Positions 7,856-16,997 of a stretch of DNA of 61,498 bases are shown piece by piece. The translations under genes and the position numbers were made by a program. How positions within the stretch are numbered: the stretch's first letter is position 1; each line of letters starts with the position of its first letter. The notes under the pieces are model-generated. The model had not been told where the DNA came from. It made no database searches and saw only the letters and a program-made list of their open reading frames with translations. Source of the DNA: an uncultured Bacteroidota bacterium (lineage in GTDB: Bacteria; Bacteroidota; Bacteroidia; Flavobacteriales; Flavobacteriaceae). The DNA is taken from the NCBI GenBank assembly GCA_902613595.1, contig CACMHY010000008.1:1-61498 (forward strand), given 5' to 3'.

Positions 7856-9544
7856 TTAAATCCAATTTTTGTTTTTACTTGTTCTACCAATTCCAGGATT
7901 AAACCCATTAGTAGGATCAAGTTCCCTATAGAATTTTTTTAATGATGGTTTTGCTGAATATTCATGTCCAACATTGTGCTCTGCAGGATATTCAGCCCCT
8001 CGTTTATCGTATGATTTTAAGAGCTCCTGTTTTAATTTTTCACCATCAATTCCTTTTTTAACAATGTAGTTTTGATGTAGAACATGACAAAATAAATGAC
8101 CATAATATAGTTTCATTTCAAGCATATCATCAATATCTTTAGGCAACTTTTCAAACCAATTTTTTTCATTTCTAGGAAATGCAATATCTAGTGACATCAT
8201 CTCTCCATGAGTTTTAGAATTTAGAATATGATACCTCCCTATTGCACTTGCTGAAACAAATCTATGTAGAGAAGCTTTTTTTGATTCAAAATCATTGCAT
8301 TCAAAAAAACCGCCATCATTATTTTTAAAAAATTTACTAAAGTAATTTCTTGCCTCATTTATTCCTCCATCCGACATTTCTATAATCCAATGGTGTTCAT
8401 ATAAATCTCTAAAATTATCCATTCTTTTAGGTAAATGATTAGGGAAAAATTTACTTAAAAATTGCATTAATCTATCTGAAAAATTGTCAGGTAAAATCTT
8501 TAGCTTTTTGGCTATAATATCAACCCTTCTCTTTAGTTCAAACAATGTTGGTAGAAATGTTGTCCCTAATTTTTCAATAACTAGAAATGTATCCTTACAA
8601 TATTTTTTTGCTGCATCATAGCAGTCTCTATGTAAATAATCACCAAGTGTTGGAAGAGTTTTGAATTTTGAAAGAATATCCCTTCTAATTTTCCAAAACA
8701 CATCTGGATTGTTTGTTCCGACGTAGAATACTTTATTTTCAGTTGGTGAAATATAGGTATCTAGTCTTACAGCAAAAACTGCAATTTTTCCTGCACTGCC
8801 TGAAGCTCCATACAAAAGCCGACTATCAGAATTATACCTTGCAGGTGTACTTTTATCTATCTCTCTTACAATTTCTGAATATTTGTTGTCCGATCCCAAT
8901 TGATCTGTTTCATGAATATCCGATTCATTGTAATTTTGATTTTGCAGATTATCTAAAATTTCTTCTGGATTTGAACCTAAATTTATCCCTAACTCATTTA
9001 CGAGCTCTAAATTCCCTGTTTTACTAATTCTGGCATATAGTGCCATTTCAGTGTAAGAAGGCCCTCTTTGGACTAATGAACCCCCAGCATTATTACAGAT
9101 TCCCCCTATTATTGAAGCTCCAATAGAAGTAGATCCAATAATAGAATGAGGTTCTCTTCCGTAGGGTTTTAATTTTTTCTCTAATCCATAAAGTGTACTT
9201 CCAGTTAATCCAACAATCTGATTGCCTTCTTTTATTATATGAATATCTTTAATACGCATTGTGTTTATTATTACAATAGGCCTATCATAGTCACTTCCAA
9301 AAGGAGTAGATCCTCCAGTTAAACCGGTATTTGCTGCTTGCATTATAACAATTAAATCGTGCTCAACACAAATCTCTAAAGTCTTCCATATCTCAGTCAA
9401 CTTTCCTGGTTTCAATACTGCCAACGCATTTCCCACACCATACCTCCAGCCTTTGGTATGAGGTAATTTATTCCATTCTTTAGTAATTACAAATTGGACA
9501 CCAATAAGTTTTTTAAATTTTTCAAGAATATTTGGGTAATTCAT
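7856..9544 (-). CDS. dld: Quinone-dependent D-lactate dehydrogenase
   Basis: Membrane-associated FAD enzyme that oxidises D-lactate to pyruvate and passes electrons to the quinone pool. At 562 residues it is close to the E. coli Dld length. It has the FAD_binding_4 (PCMH-type) domain in the N-terminal half, with GLTGGSTPFG and IIGSTSIGASIIGGICNNAG as FAD-contact stretches, and a C-terminal region resembling the Dld membrane-binding domain, ending with a conserved AEHNVGHEYSA segment. The start MNYPNILEKF leads straight into the domain. It stands alone, 113 bases from aroC, and is divergent from the TlpA-like gene. Confidence 0.92.
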   Translation of the reverse strand: MNYPNILEKFKKLIGVQFVITKEWNKLPHTKGWRYGVGNALAVLKPGKLTEIWKTLEICVEHDLIVIMQAANTGLTGGSTPFGSDYDRPIVIINTMRIKDIHIIKEGNQIVGLTGSTLYGLEKKLKPYGREPHSIIGSTSIGASIIGGICNNAGGSLVQRGPSYTEMALYARISKTGNLELVNELGINLGSNPEEILDNLQNQNYNESDIHETDQLGSDNKYSEIVREIDKSTPARYNSDSRLLYGASGSAGKIAVFAVRLDTYISPTENKVFYVGTNNPDVFWKIRRDILSKFKTLPTLGDYLHRDCYDAAKKYCKDTFLVIEKLGTTFLPTLFELKRRVDIIAKKLKILPDNFSDRLMQFLSKFFPNHLPKRMDNFRDLYEHHWIIEMSDGGINEARNYFSKFFKNNDGGFFECNDFESKKASLHRFVSASAIGRYHILNSKTHGEMMSLDIAFPRNEKNWFEKLPKDIDDMLEMKLYYGHLFCHVLHQNYIVKKGIDGEKLKQELLKSYDKRGAEYPAEHNVGHEYSAKPSLKKFYRELDPTNGFNPGIGRTSKNKNWI

Positions 9545-9638
9545 TTCTATTTAAATAAATCTTGCTGAGGAAGTAAAAATAATGATAAGTTTTCCATTTC
9601 CAATCAATTGATTAATTTTACTGATATTAACAGAGATT

Positions 9639-10757
9639 ATGCATAAATACTTCTTATCACTTGTTTTAGTTTTTACAATTTTAAATTCATGTCAGGATAG
9701 TAACCCCAACTTACTAAAAATAAAGGGTAAAGTCGACATTGATAGCAAGACCAACATTTATTTAATTGTTGCCGACCTTAATAACCAGCCTGTAACACTT
9801 GATACAATTGTATCAAATAAAGGATCATTTGAATTAGAAACTGAGATAGTAGAACCTAATTTTCACTTTCTTCAAATTGCTGGAGACAATAATACTTTCC
9901 CTTTTATAGCTGAAAGTGGAACCGTAAATATCTCATTGTTTAAGGATAGCTTAGGACTTTCAATAGCAAATGGAACGACCTCAAATGACGATTTCATGCG
10001 ATATAAGTCAGAAACAAGAAAATACATAGAATCATTAAATGGCATCGGTAATGATTTGCAGCAAGCAATGATTTTAAAAGATAGTTTATTAGCTCAGGAT
10101 CTTCAGGAACAATATAAAGAGGTTCGTGAGCAGATTCAAGATTATGAGCTTGACTTTCTAAAGGCCTCTCCAAACTCTCTCCTATCTATTTTAATTTTAG
10201 AACGTTTTATTTCCAGTAAAGTTATTTCAACTGATGAAGCAAAAAATCTTTTTGATTCTCTCGAAGAAAGAATCAAAAATACTAGATCTGGTAAATCTGT
10301 GAAAAATCAACTTGAACAAAGTGCAGATTCTGCAGAGGTAGGACAAATAGCTCCTTCGTTTCAGGGTAAAAGCCCAAATGGTAAACCCTTTGAATTAAAA
10401 AACAGTTTGGCTAAGGTGACAATCATAGATTTTTGGGCAAGTTGGTGCAGACCTTGTAGAATCGAAAATCCTAATTTAGTCAAATTGTACCTTGATAATA
10501 AAAACCGCGGTTTAAATATAGTTGGAGTATCACTTGATAAGGAAAAAAATAAATGGGTAAGGGCAATCGAAGATGATGGTTTAGTGTGGGATCATGTATC
10601 AAATTTGATGTTTTGGAATGATCCAATTGCAAAATTATATAAAGTTTCTGCCATCCCTGCTACATTTGTTTTAGATAAAAATGGAGTAATCGTAGCTCGT
10701 GATTTGCGTGGTATGGAACTTTATAAAAAAGTAGAAGAATTACTATCTGATATTTAA
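9639..10757 (+). CDS. TlpA-like thioredoxin lipoprotein with N-terminal DUF4369-type domain
   Basis: Predicted periplasmic thiol-disulfide oxidoreductase anchored as a lipoprotein (FTILNSC, then QDSN). Residues about 25-120 form a beta-rich domain of the DUF4369 type common in Bacteroidota. A helical linker follows, and residues about 235-372 are a thioredoxin fold with the redox motif WASWCRPC near residue 268 and a cis-Pro loop (SAIPATFVLD). Such proteins usually reduce or isomerise envelope disulfides or serve cytochrome c maturation; the substrate is not apparent here. It is transcribed alone. Its TAA overlaps the stop of the convergent rhomboid gene as TTAA. Confidence 0.92.
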   Translation: MHKYFLSLVLVFTILNSCQDSNPNLLKIKGKVDIDSKTNIYLIVADLNNQPVTLDTIVSNKGSFELETEIVEPNFHFLQIAGDNNTFPFIAESGTVNISLFKDSLGLSIANGTTSNDDFMRYKSETRKYIESLNGIGNDLQQAMILKDSLLAQDLQEQYKEVREQIQDYELDFLKASPNSLLSILILERFISSKVISTDEAKNLFDSLEERIKNTRSGKSVKNQLEQSADSAEVGQIAPSFQGKSPNGKPFELKNSLAKVTIIDFWASWCRPCRIENPNLVKLYLDNKNRGLNIVGVSLDKEKNKWVRAIEDDGLVWDHVSNLMFWNDPIAKLYKVSAIPATFVLDKNGVIVARDLRGMELYKKVEELLSDI

Positions 10758-11413
10758 TTTTTATTTTTTTTACCATAGAGTAAAAAGCCAGCAACTAGTG
10801 CAGTTAGACACAATATACTCAACATTAATTTTGAGTTATATATAACATCAAAATCGTAGAACAATGTCAAAATTACACCTCCTACAGCTCCACCAAAATG
10901 GGCTGAATGACCAATATTATCATTCTGTGCACCTATTCCGTAAATAGTGTACAAGATATACCCAATGCCAAAAATATAACCTGGAATTGGTATAGGTATA
11001 AAGAAAATCATTAATTCAATTGATGGAAATAGCAATAAAGAACTAAACAAAATACCTGTAACTGCACCACTAGCCCCTACTGCGCTGTAATTAGGCTGAT
11101 TAAAATGAATTACTAAAGTTAAAATATTTCCTATGATTAAACTTGCGATGTATAATATCAGAAATGAGAGTGCTCCTAAAGAATACGTTACAAAAGAAAC
11201 AAAAAAATATAGTGTAACCATATTAAATATTAGATGTGGCGTATTCACGTGAAGAAATCCTGAAGTTAGTAATCTGTAATATTCTCCTTTTCGGATTTTA
11301 TTGATTTCGAAGCTATAACTTTCAAAAAATCTTCTATCCCGAAAACCTACTATACTAGATAAAATATTTATAATTAAAATGATTGCTCCAACTAATGGAA
11401 ATGATTCGAGCAT
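10754..11413 (-). CDS. Rhomboid-family intramembrane serine protease
   Basis: Polytopic membrane protease that cleaves transmembrane substrates within the bilayer. At 219 residues it has about six membrane segments. The catalytic parts are all present: the oxyanion HLIFN (His60, Asn64), GASGA with nucleophile Ser115, and HSAHFGG with catalytic His172. A disordered extra domain is absent, so this is a minimal rhomboid. It starts eight bases after the ALDH7-type gene and is probably the third gene of that operon, though no functional link between a rhomboid and lysine breakdown is known to me. Confidence 0.95.
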   Translation of the reverse strand: MLESFPLVGAIILIINILSSIVGFRDRRFFESYSFEINKIRKGEYYRLLTSGFLHVNTPHLIFNMVTLYFFVSFVTYSLGALSFLILYIASLIIGNILTLVIHFNQPNYSAVGASGAVTGILFSSLLLFPSIELMIFFIPIPIPGYIFGIGYILYTIYGIGAQNDNIGHSAHFGGAVGGVILTLFYDFDVIYNSKLMLSILCLTALVAGFLLYGKKNKN

Positions 11414-11421
11414 TTAAATAT

Positions 11422-12954
11422 TTATAAATTAAAGTTAATTCCCTGTGCTAGTGGGATTTGATTGGAAAAATTTATCGTGTTAGTTTGCCTTCTCATATAT
11501 GCCTTCCAAGCATCAGAACCACTCTCTCTGCCACCTCCTGATTCTTTTTCGCCTCCAAAAGCGCCACCTATCTCTGCACCAGAAGTTCCAATATTTACAT
11601 TTGCAATCCCACAATCACTCCCCCAACTTGATAAGAAGGTTTCTGTTTCTTTAATATTAAGTGACATAATCGATGATGAAAGCCCTTGTTTAACTTCATT
11701 CTGAATTGAGATTGCTTCTTCAATATCACCCTTATATTTAATTATATATAAAATAGGTGCAAATGTTTCGCTTTGAATTATTTTAGCCTCACGGCTTATA
11801 ATTGCAACAGCTGGTTTAACATAGCATTTACTACCATGATCCTTTTCGGACAAACGACCCCCCTTGACTAACCAAGTTCCCCCTTGATTTTCAATCTCTT
11901 TTAATGTATTTGAAAAAATTAGTGCAGCATTTTCATCAATTAATGGACCAATGTGGTTTTTCTCATCAATTGGATTTCCAATTCTCAATTGTTTGTAGGA
12001 TTTTTTTAAAATTCCTGTGAATTTATTGAATATCGATTCATGAACAATTAGACGCCTTGTTGATGTACAACGTTGTCCACAAGTACCTACTGCCCCAAAA
12101 ATACTTGCTCGAATCGCAATACCTAAATCTGCGTTAGGTGTAATTATAATTGCATTATTACCACCTAATTCAAGTATTGTTTTACCAAGTCGCGCACCTA
12201 CTTTTTTTGAGACATTTACTCCCATTTTTGTAGATCCAGTTGCTGATATAAGCGATATACGTTTGTCAGCTGCAATCCAGCTCCCTACATCGGCCCCACC
12301 GTTAACTACACATGACACTCCTTCATCAATATTATTTTGCTTTAAAACATCTATAATTAAGTTTTGGCATGCGATACTACATAAAGGTGTTTTTTCACTA
12401 GGTTTCCAAATACATACATTACCACACACCCATGCAAGGGCAACATTCCAACTCCAAACTGCAACCGGAAAGTTAAATGCAGAAATAATACCTACTAGAC
12501 CTAAAGGATGATATTGTTCGTATAATCGATGTGATTTTCTTTCTGATGTCATTGTAAATCCGTACAACTGTCTCGAAAGTCCAACTGCAAAGTCACATAT
12601 ATCAATCATCTCTTGAACTTCACCTAATCCTTCTTGAATGGATTTTCCCATTTCCCATGAAACTAAATACCCGAGGCTTAATTTATTATCACGAAGTTTA
12701 TTGCCGAATTGTCTTACAAGTTCACCTCTTTTAGGAGGAGGAATTTTTCTAAAGATATTAAAAGCTTTTTCCGCTTTCTCTATAACTATTTCGAAATCTT
12801 CAACAGAAGTCGTTTTTAATTTTCCAAGAAGACTTCCATCAACAGGACTGAAAGAACAAATTTCATCACCAGAGCCAAACCACTCAGCTCCAAGGTTACA
12901 GCCTCCCTGAAGAGATTTTATTCTAAGATTCTCAAGTATTTGTTTAACATCCAT
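11422..12954 (-). CDS. Aldehyde dehydrogenase, ALDH7 (alpha-aminoadipic semialdehyde dehydrogenase) type
   Basis: NAD(P)-dependent aldehyde dehydrogenase of 510 residues. The glutamate motif ELGGNN is near residue 264 and the catalytic cysteine region GTCGQRCTSTRRL near residues 293-305; this long form of the Cys motif and the C-terminal GGRESGSDAWKAYMRRQTN are typical of the ALDH7/antiquitin group, which oxidises 2-aminoadipate-6-semialdehyde (piperideine-6-carboxylate) to 2-aminoadipate in lysine breakdown. The neighbour two bases upstream is a DUF1338 protein, a family known to act later in the same pathway, which supports this substrate. Assignment to the ALDH superfamily is certain; the precise substrate is inferred. 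Confidence 0.88.
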   Translation of the reverse strand: MDVKQILENLRIKSLQGGCNLGAEWFGSGDEICSFSPVDGSLLGKLKTTSVEDFEIVIEKAEKAFNIFRKIPPPKRGELVRQFGNKLRDNKLSLGYLVSWEMGKSIQEGLGEVQEMIDICDFAVGLSRQLYGFTMTSERKSHRLYEQYHPLGLVGIISAFNFPVAVWSWNVALAWVCGNVCIWKPSEKTPLCSIACQNLIIDVLKQNNIDEGVSCVVNGGADVGSWIAADKRISLISATGSTKMGVNVSKKVGARLGKTILELGGNNAIIITPNADLGIAIRASIFGAVGTCGQRCTSTRRLIVHESIFNKFTGILKKSYKQLRIGNPIDEKNHIGPLIDENAALIFSNTLKEIENQGGTWLVKGGRLSEKDHGSKCYVKPAVAIISREAKIIQSETFAPILYIIKYKGDIEEAISIQNEVKQGLSSSIMSLNIKETETFLSSWGSDCGIANVNIGTSGAEIGGAFGGEKESGGGRESGSDAWKAYMRRQTNTINFSNQIPLAQGINFNL

Positions 12955-12956
12955 AT

Positions 12957-13865
12957 TTATTGGTTTTTTATTTGTGAAGTAAAGGTACTTTCAAAAATAA
13001 GATCAGCATTTGCTGTTTCGAACCCTTCTCTGCGATGCTCTCTTTTTAATTTGTCTGATTTTAAATTTCTAAACTCTGGTAATAGGCTCCTTTCTGCAAA
13101 TTCAACATAACTACCAGCAATTTTTTTTGTGTTTCCGTTACTGAAGTTTGCTCTTATCGTATTAGCTACAGAACTGCTTTGCCGAAGTAATTGATCCTTA
13201 CTAGTTTTTATAACCCCGCCTGATGTATTCAATTTTATTCCTATATCATTTAAAAAATCATTAAATGATTCAAGTTTATTATAAGGATTTGGAAGATCAT
13301 GTACACTAATTGTATAGTGGTTTAAGTAATATCTATTGTAAATTACCCATGCTGCGTATTCGCTTTCACTTAAAAGAAGTTCGTAATCACTTAATAAAGG
13401 TAGGTTCCAAAGTGGAGTTTGAAAATATTTTGCAACAGCCTTATAATCCCCTAAATTTAGATTATCAACTGGATCATAAACTATAGAATCCGTATAAAAT
13501 TTAACAACATTTTGAGCCCTAGATGAAAGCTTTTCTACTTTGAGTTCGCTGATAAAAATACGAGGAAGATCTTCTGTAGGTGGAGAATACCAATAGGCAT
13601 CTAATTTTTTTGCATCAAAATGATAAAAATCCATACGCTTATAACCGTTTGCCAAAAAGATTTTTTCAAATGAAGTTATACCTAGATTAGGAACTCCCAA
13701 AGTTCGGAAAGCTATATGATCGTTAATTATTTCATTTTGATCTGAAACCATTCCTCTTTCAATCATCGCATTTGTAATTTTTTTCACATCAGGAACACGC
13801 TTAGCATAAATTTCAAAAAGCTCATCTAGAATTTTCGTCATTACTGAGTCAGTAGTAAATTTCAT
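12957..13865 (-). CDS. DUF1338 protein, probable 2-oxoadipate dioxygenase/decarboxylase
   Basis: The 302-residue protein matches the DUF1338 family by eye. Members in Pseudomonas (HglS) and plants convert 2-oxoadipate plus O2 to 2-hydroxyglutarate and CO2 in lysine catabolism, using one Fe(II) bound by two His and one Glu. Candidate ligands are visible in the expected order: His50 in NDHIAFRT, His182 in LNHYTISVHD, and Glu254 in YVEFAER. It is the first gene of an operon with the ALDH7-type dehydrogenase two bases downstream. Family membership is well supported; the exact reaction is inferred from relatives and context. Start ATG at 13865; an internal ATG eight codons in is also possible. Confidence 0.85.
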   Translation of the reverse strand: MKFTTDSVMTKILDELFEIYAKRVPDVKKITNAMIERGMVSDQNEIINDHIAFRTLGVPNLGITSFEKIFLANGYKRMDFYHFDAKKLDAYWYSPPTEDLPRIFISELKVEKLSSRAQNVVKFYTDSIVYDPVDNLNLGDYKAVAKYFQTPLWNLPLLSDYELLLSESEYAAWVIYNRYYLNHYTISVHDLPNPYNKLESFNDFLNDIGIKLNTSGGVIKTSKDQLLRQSSSVANTIRANFSNGNTKKIAGSYVEFAERSLLPEFRNLKSDKLKREHRREGFETANADLIFESTFTSQIKNQ

Positions 13866-14012
13866 ATCAAATAAGGATTAACGCATAAAAGTAAATTACC
13901 TTGTGGAATTATCAATAATTTTATGAGAGAATTTAAATTTGCGATAAATTTTAACATTGCAAAATTTATTAGACCATCATACTTTAAAACATATTTTTGA
14001 AATAAACTTAAG

Positions 14013-14882
14013 ATGGATCGCATAATTTATCTTATAATATATCCTTATTTATTTCTTATATCAAGAATGCCTTTTAAAATTCTTTATGCATTTTCTGATA
14101 TAGCATGTTTTTTTATTTATAGAATCATAAGGTATAGAAGAAATATTGTAAGATCGAACCTAATGATTGCTTTCCCCGAGTATGAGGTGTCTAAGATTAA
14201 AAAAATTGAGAAAAAATTCTATTCTCATTTTTGCGATATTTTCTTAGAAATAATTAAATCTATGGGTATGTCAAAAGCAGAAATGTTGGAAAGATTTAAT
14301 GTCCAAAATATTGAGATCTTGAAAATTTTCGAAAAAGAAAAACGTTCAATTTTTTTAATCTGTGGTCATTATTCATCCTGGGAGTGGATGATGTCTTTAG
14401 GATACCATATAAAACACAAAGGCTATGGCATTTATCGGCCAATACGAAACCCCTATTTTGATAGACTGATTAACAAAATAAGAAGATGCCATAATTCTGA
14501 AATGATACCTCAAAAAAAAGCTGTAGAAATTATAAAATCAAAAGAATTGAAAAAAGAACTTGGAGTTTATGGTTTTGCTAGTGACCAATCACCAAGACCA
14601 AAAAGTTCAACATATTGGATAAATTTTTTAGGTAAAAAAGTACCTGCCTACAGTGGTGCAGAAAGTCTTTCACGAGATTTGAATATACCTGTTGTGTTTT
14701 CAAAAATCAATAGAATTAAAAGAGGTTATTATAATGTTGAATTTAAAGTTATATCCAGTTTTCCAAAAAATACAAAGAAAAATAAGATAACAAATACTTA
14801 TACAAAATGGCTCGAAAAACAAATTTTTGAGGACCCTAGTCAATATTTATGGACTCACAAAAGATTTAAATTTTCTCAATGA
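14013..14882 (+). CDS. Lipid A biosynthesis acyltransferase (LpxL/HtrB-like)
   Basis: Inner-membrane acyltransferase of the LpxL/LpxM superfamily, 289 residues, with one N-terminal membrane segment (IIYLIIYPYLFLI). The catalytic HX4E motif is HYSSWE at 119-124, followed by GIYRPIRNPYFDRLINKIR, the usual substrate-binding Arg region. It most likely adds a secondary acyl chain to lipid A, although related enzymes make ornithine or other aminolipids. It is a single gene with a TATTTTTG promoter-like box at 13992-13999. Its last 17 bases overlap the end of the convergent glmM. Confidence 0.9.
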   Translation: MDRIIYLIIYPYLFLISRMPFKILYAFSDIACFFIYRIIRYRRNIVRSNLMIAFPEYEVSKIKKIEKKFYSHFCDIFLEIIKSMGMSKAEMLERFNVQNIEILKIFEKEKRSIFLICGHYSSWEWMMSLGYHIKHKGYGIYRPIRNPYFDRLINKIRRCHNSEMIPQKKAVEIIKSKELKKELGVYGFASDQSPRPKSSTYWINFLGKKVPAYSGAESLSRDLNIPVVFSKINRIKRGYYNVEFKVISSFPKNTKKNKITNTYTKWLEKQIFEDPSQYLWTHKRFKFSQ

Positions 14883-16254
14883 GTTGATTAATTTTTGAAA
14901 TAAATTTATTCGATAATTTATCGGCATCTGACTTTGTGGTTGCTTCAGTGTATATTCTTATTACAGGCTCTGTGTTTGACTTTCTTAGATGTACCCACAT
15001 TTCGGGAAAATCTATTTTCAAACCATCTATCACTGAAGTTTTCTCACTACTATATTCTTTAGCTAACTTATTTAATATCTCATTTAAATTGATATTCTGA
15101 TTAACTGAAATTTTATTTTTACTCATAAAATAACTAGGATAGGATGATCTTATCTCAGAAACAGTTTTTTGTCTACTTGTAACTAATGATAAAAATAATG
15201 CTGTACCAACCATCGCATCTCTTCCATAATGCAGTTTAGGATATATTACACCACCATTGCCTTCTCCTCCTATGACAGCATTAACTTTTTTCATTTCTCT
15301 AACTACGTTCAATTCGCCAACTGCACTTGTAAAACATGATTCACCGTATCTTTTAGTAACATCAGATAGAGCGCGTGTCGAAGAAAGATTAGAAACTGTT
15401 TTACCTTTTTGCTTAGATAGTATATAGTCAGCACAAGCAACTAATGTATATTCCTCGCTAAATAACTTCCCTTTTTCATCAACAAACACAAGACGATCAA
15501 CATCTGGATCAACAGCGATTCCAAGATCGGCATTGTTTTCTATCACAGCATCACATAGTTCTCCAAGATTTTCTGCTAATGGCTCTGGATCATGAGCAAA
15601 ATCACCATTTGGATCACAATTAATTTTAATAACTTGAACATTTAAAGCATCGAGAAGTTTTGGAATAGCTACACCACCAACTGAGTTTATTCCATCTACC
15701 ACTATTTTAAATTTAGAATTCTGTATTCCGATTTCATCTACAGATTCTAATTTCAAAATTTTGTTTATATGGTTGTCAATATAATCATCGTGAGTTATTA
15801 TGGTGCCAAGTTCATCTATCTTTGCATAACTGAAATTCAAATCATCAGCATATTTTAAAATTTTTAACCCATCTTCCTCATTTATGAATTCACCACTTGA
15901 ATTAAATAGTTTTAAGGCATTCCATTTCTTTTTATTGTGACTTGCGGATAGCATAATACCACCGTTAGCTTGTTCTGAATTTACAGCTATTCCTAATGTA
16001 GGTGTTGGAGAAATACCTAAATCAACAACATCAATTCCAATTCCAACAAGTGTATTATTAACCAATGAGTGAAACATTGAACCTGAAATCCTTGAATCTC
16101 TTCCTGTGTAAATCCTTACATCACCAGCGTTATTCTCTTTAATCCATTTTCCATAAGCTGAAGTAAAACGCACAATATCCAATGGAGTAAGATTTACCTC
16201 AGGCACCCCTCCTACTGTACCGCGAATTCCTGAAATTGATTTAATTAAGGTCAT
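14866..16254 (-). CDS. glmM: Phosphoglucosamine mutase
   Basis: Interconverts glucosamine-6-phosphate and glucosamine-1-phosphate on the way to UDP-GlcNAc for peptidoglycan and lipid A. The 462 residues carry all four alpha-D-phosphohexomutase parts: the phosphoserine loop LSASHNKKKW (Ser105), the Mg-binding DPDVDR near residue 247, the sugar-binding EGNGGVIYP, and the C-terminal phosphate-binding RKSNTEPVIRIY. The EGNGG form and the length fit GlmM of Bacteroidota; a phosphomannomutase activity cannot be wholly excluded. Convergent overlap of 17 bases with the acyltransferase gene. Confidence 0.9.
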   Translation of the reverse strand: MTLIKSISGIRGTVGGVPEVNLTPLDIVRFTSAYGKWIKENNAGDVRIYTGRDSRISGSMFHSLVNNTLVGIGIDVVDLGISPTPTLGIAVNSEQANGGIMLSASHNKKKWNALKLFNSSGEFINEEDGLKILKYADDLNFSYAKIDELGTIITHDDYIDNHINKILKLESVDEIGIQNSKFKIVVDGINSVGGVAIPKLLDALNVQVIKINCDPNGDFAHDPEPLAENLGELCDAVIENNADLGIAVDPDVDRLVFVDEKGKLFSEEYTLVACADYILSKQKGKTVSNLSSTRALSDVTKRYGESCFTSAVGELNVVREMKKVNAVIGGEGNGGVIYPKLHYGRDAMVGTALFLSLVTSRQKTVSEIRSSYPSYFMSKNKISVNQNINLNEILNKLAKEYSSEKTSVIDGLKIDFPEMWVHLRKSNTEPVIRIYTEATTKSDADKLSNKFISKINQLIEKI

Positions 16255-16412
16255 ATTATATAAAACATAAAACCCTGCAATTTAAATTATAATAAGTAAA
16301 TGTAGCTCTCACATACAAATTTAATGTACGACATTAAAGTAATTAATGTCAATCATTAAACCAGAGTGTAAATATTTTTTAAAATGGTTTTTAAAAGAAT
16401 TATTTTAGCAGG

Positions 16413-16997
16413 ATGAATTTTTTAGGTCACATTTATTTGTCAGGTCACGACGAAGAATTAGCTGTAGGCAACCTAGTTGCAGATCAAATAAAGGGCAATA
16501 AAATTTCAGAATTACCAGATAAAATAAAAAGTGGGATTGTCTTGCACAGATTAATCGATGAATTTACTGACAATCATAACTCATACAAAAATTGTGTACG
16601 TGAATTATTTCCAAAATACAGGCATTACAGCAGAGTTATTATTGATATGTATTTTGATCACTTTTTAGCAGCTAATTGGAATGATTTTCACAGAACACCT
16701 TTAAAAATTTATTCAAATAGTTTTTATGATAAACTTGAAAAATCATGTCCCTATTTCAATGTTCAAGTCCAATACTTTATACGTAATTTTATTAGTCAAA
16801 AATGGCTTGAACAATATTCAAATCTTAAAGATCTAAAGGTTATTTTGAAACAAATGGAAGAAAGGACAAAATTCCCTTCTAAATTAGCAGCTTCAACTTA
16901 TGATTTAATTGAAAAATATACCTATTTTGAAAACTATTTTTTTCATTTTATGGAGGATGTAACATTTTTTACAAAAAATAAAATAAAGGATTTATGA
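16413..16997 (+). CDS. acpH: Acyl carrier protein phosphodiesterase (AcpH-like, DUF479)
   Basis: Likely removes the 4'-phosphopantetheine group from acyl carrier protein. The 194-residue length equals that of E. coli AcpH, and the start MNFLGHIYLSG, the GNLVADQIKG segment and the LHRLIDEFTDNH His/Asp cluster are typical of the family, which adopts an HD-like helical fold. It is the first gene of a plus-strand run; its stop overlaps the ATG of ggt by four bases. The 158-base gap before it has no gene and no clear promoter. Confidence 0.9.
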   Translation: MNFLGHIYLSGHDEELAVGNLVADQIKGNKISELPDKIKSGIVLHRLIDEFTDNHNSYKNCVRELFPKYRHYSRVIIDMYFDHFLAANWNDFHRTPLKIYSNSFYDKLEKSCPYFNVQVQYFIRNFISQKWLEQYSNLKDLKVILKQMEERTKFPSKLAASTYDLIEKYTYFENYFFHFMEDVTFFTKNKIKDL

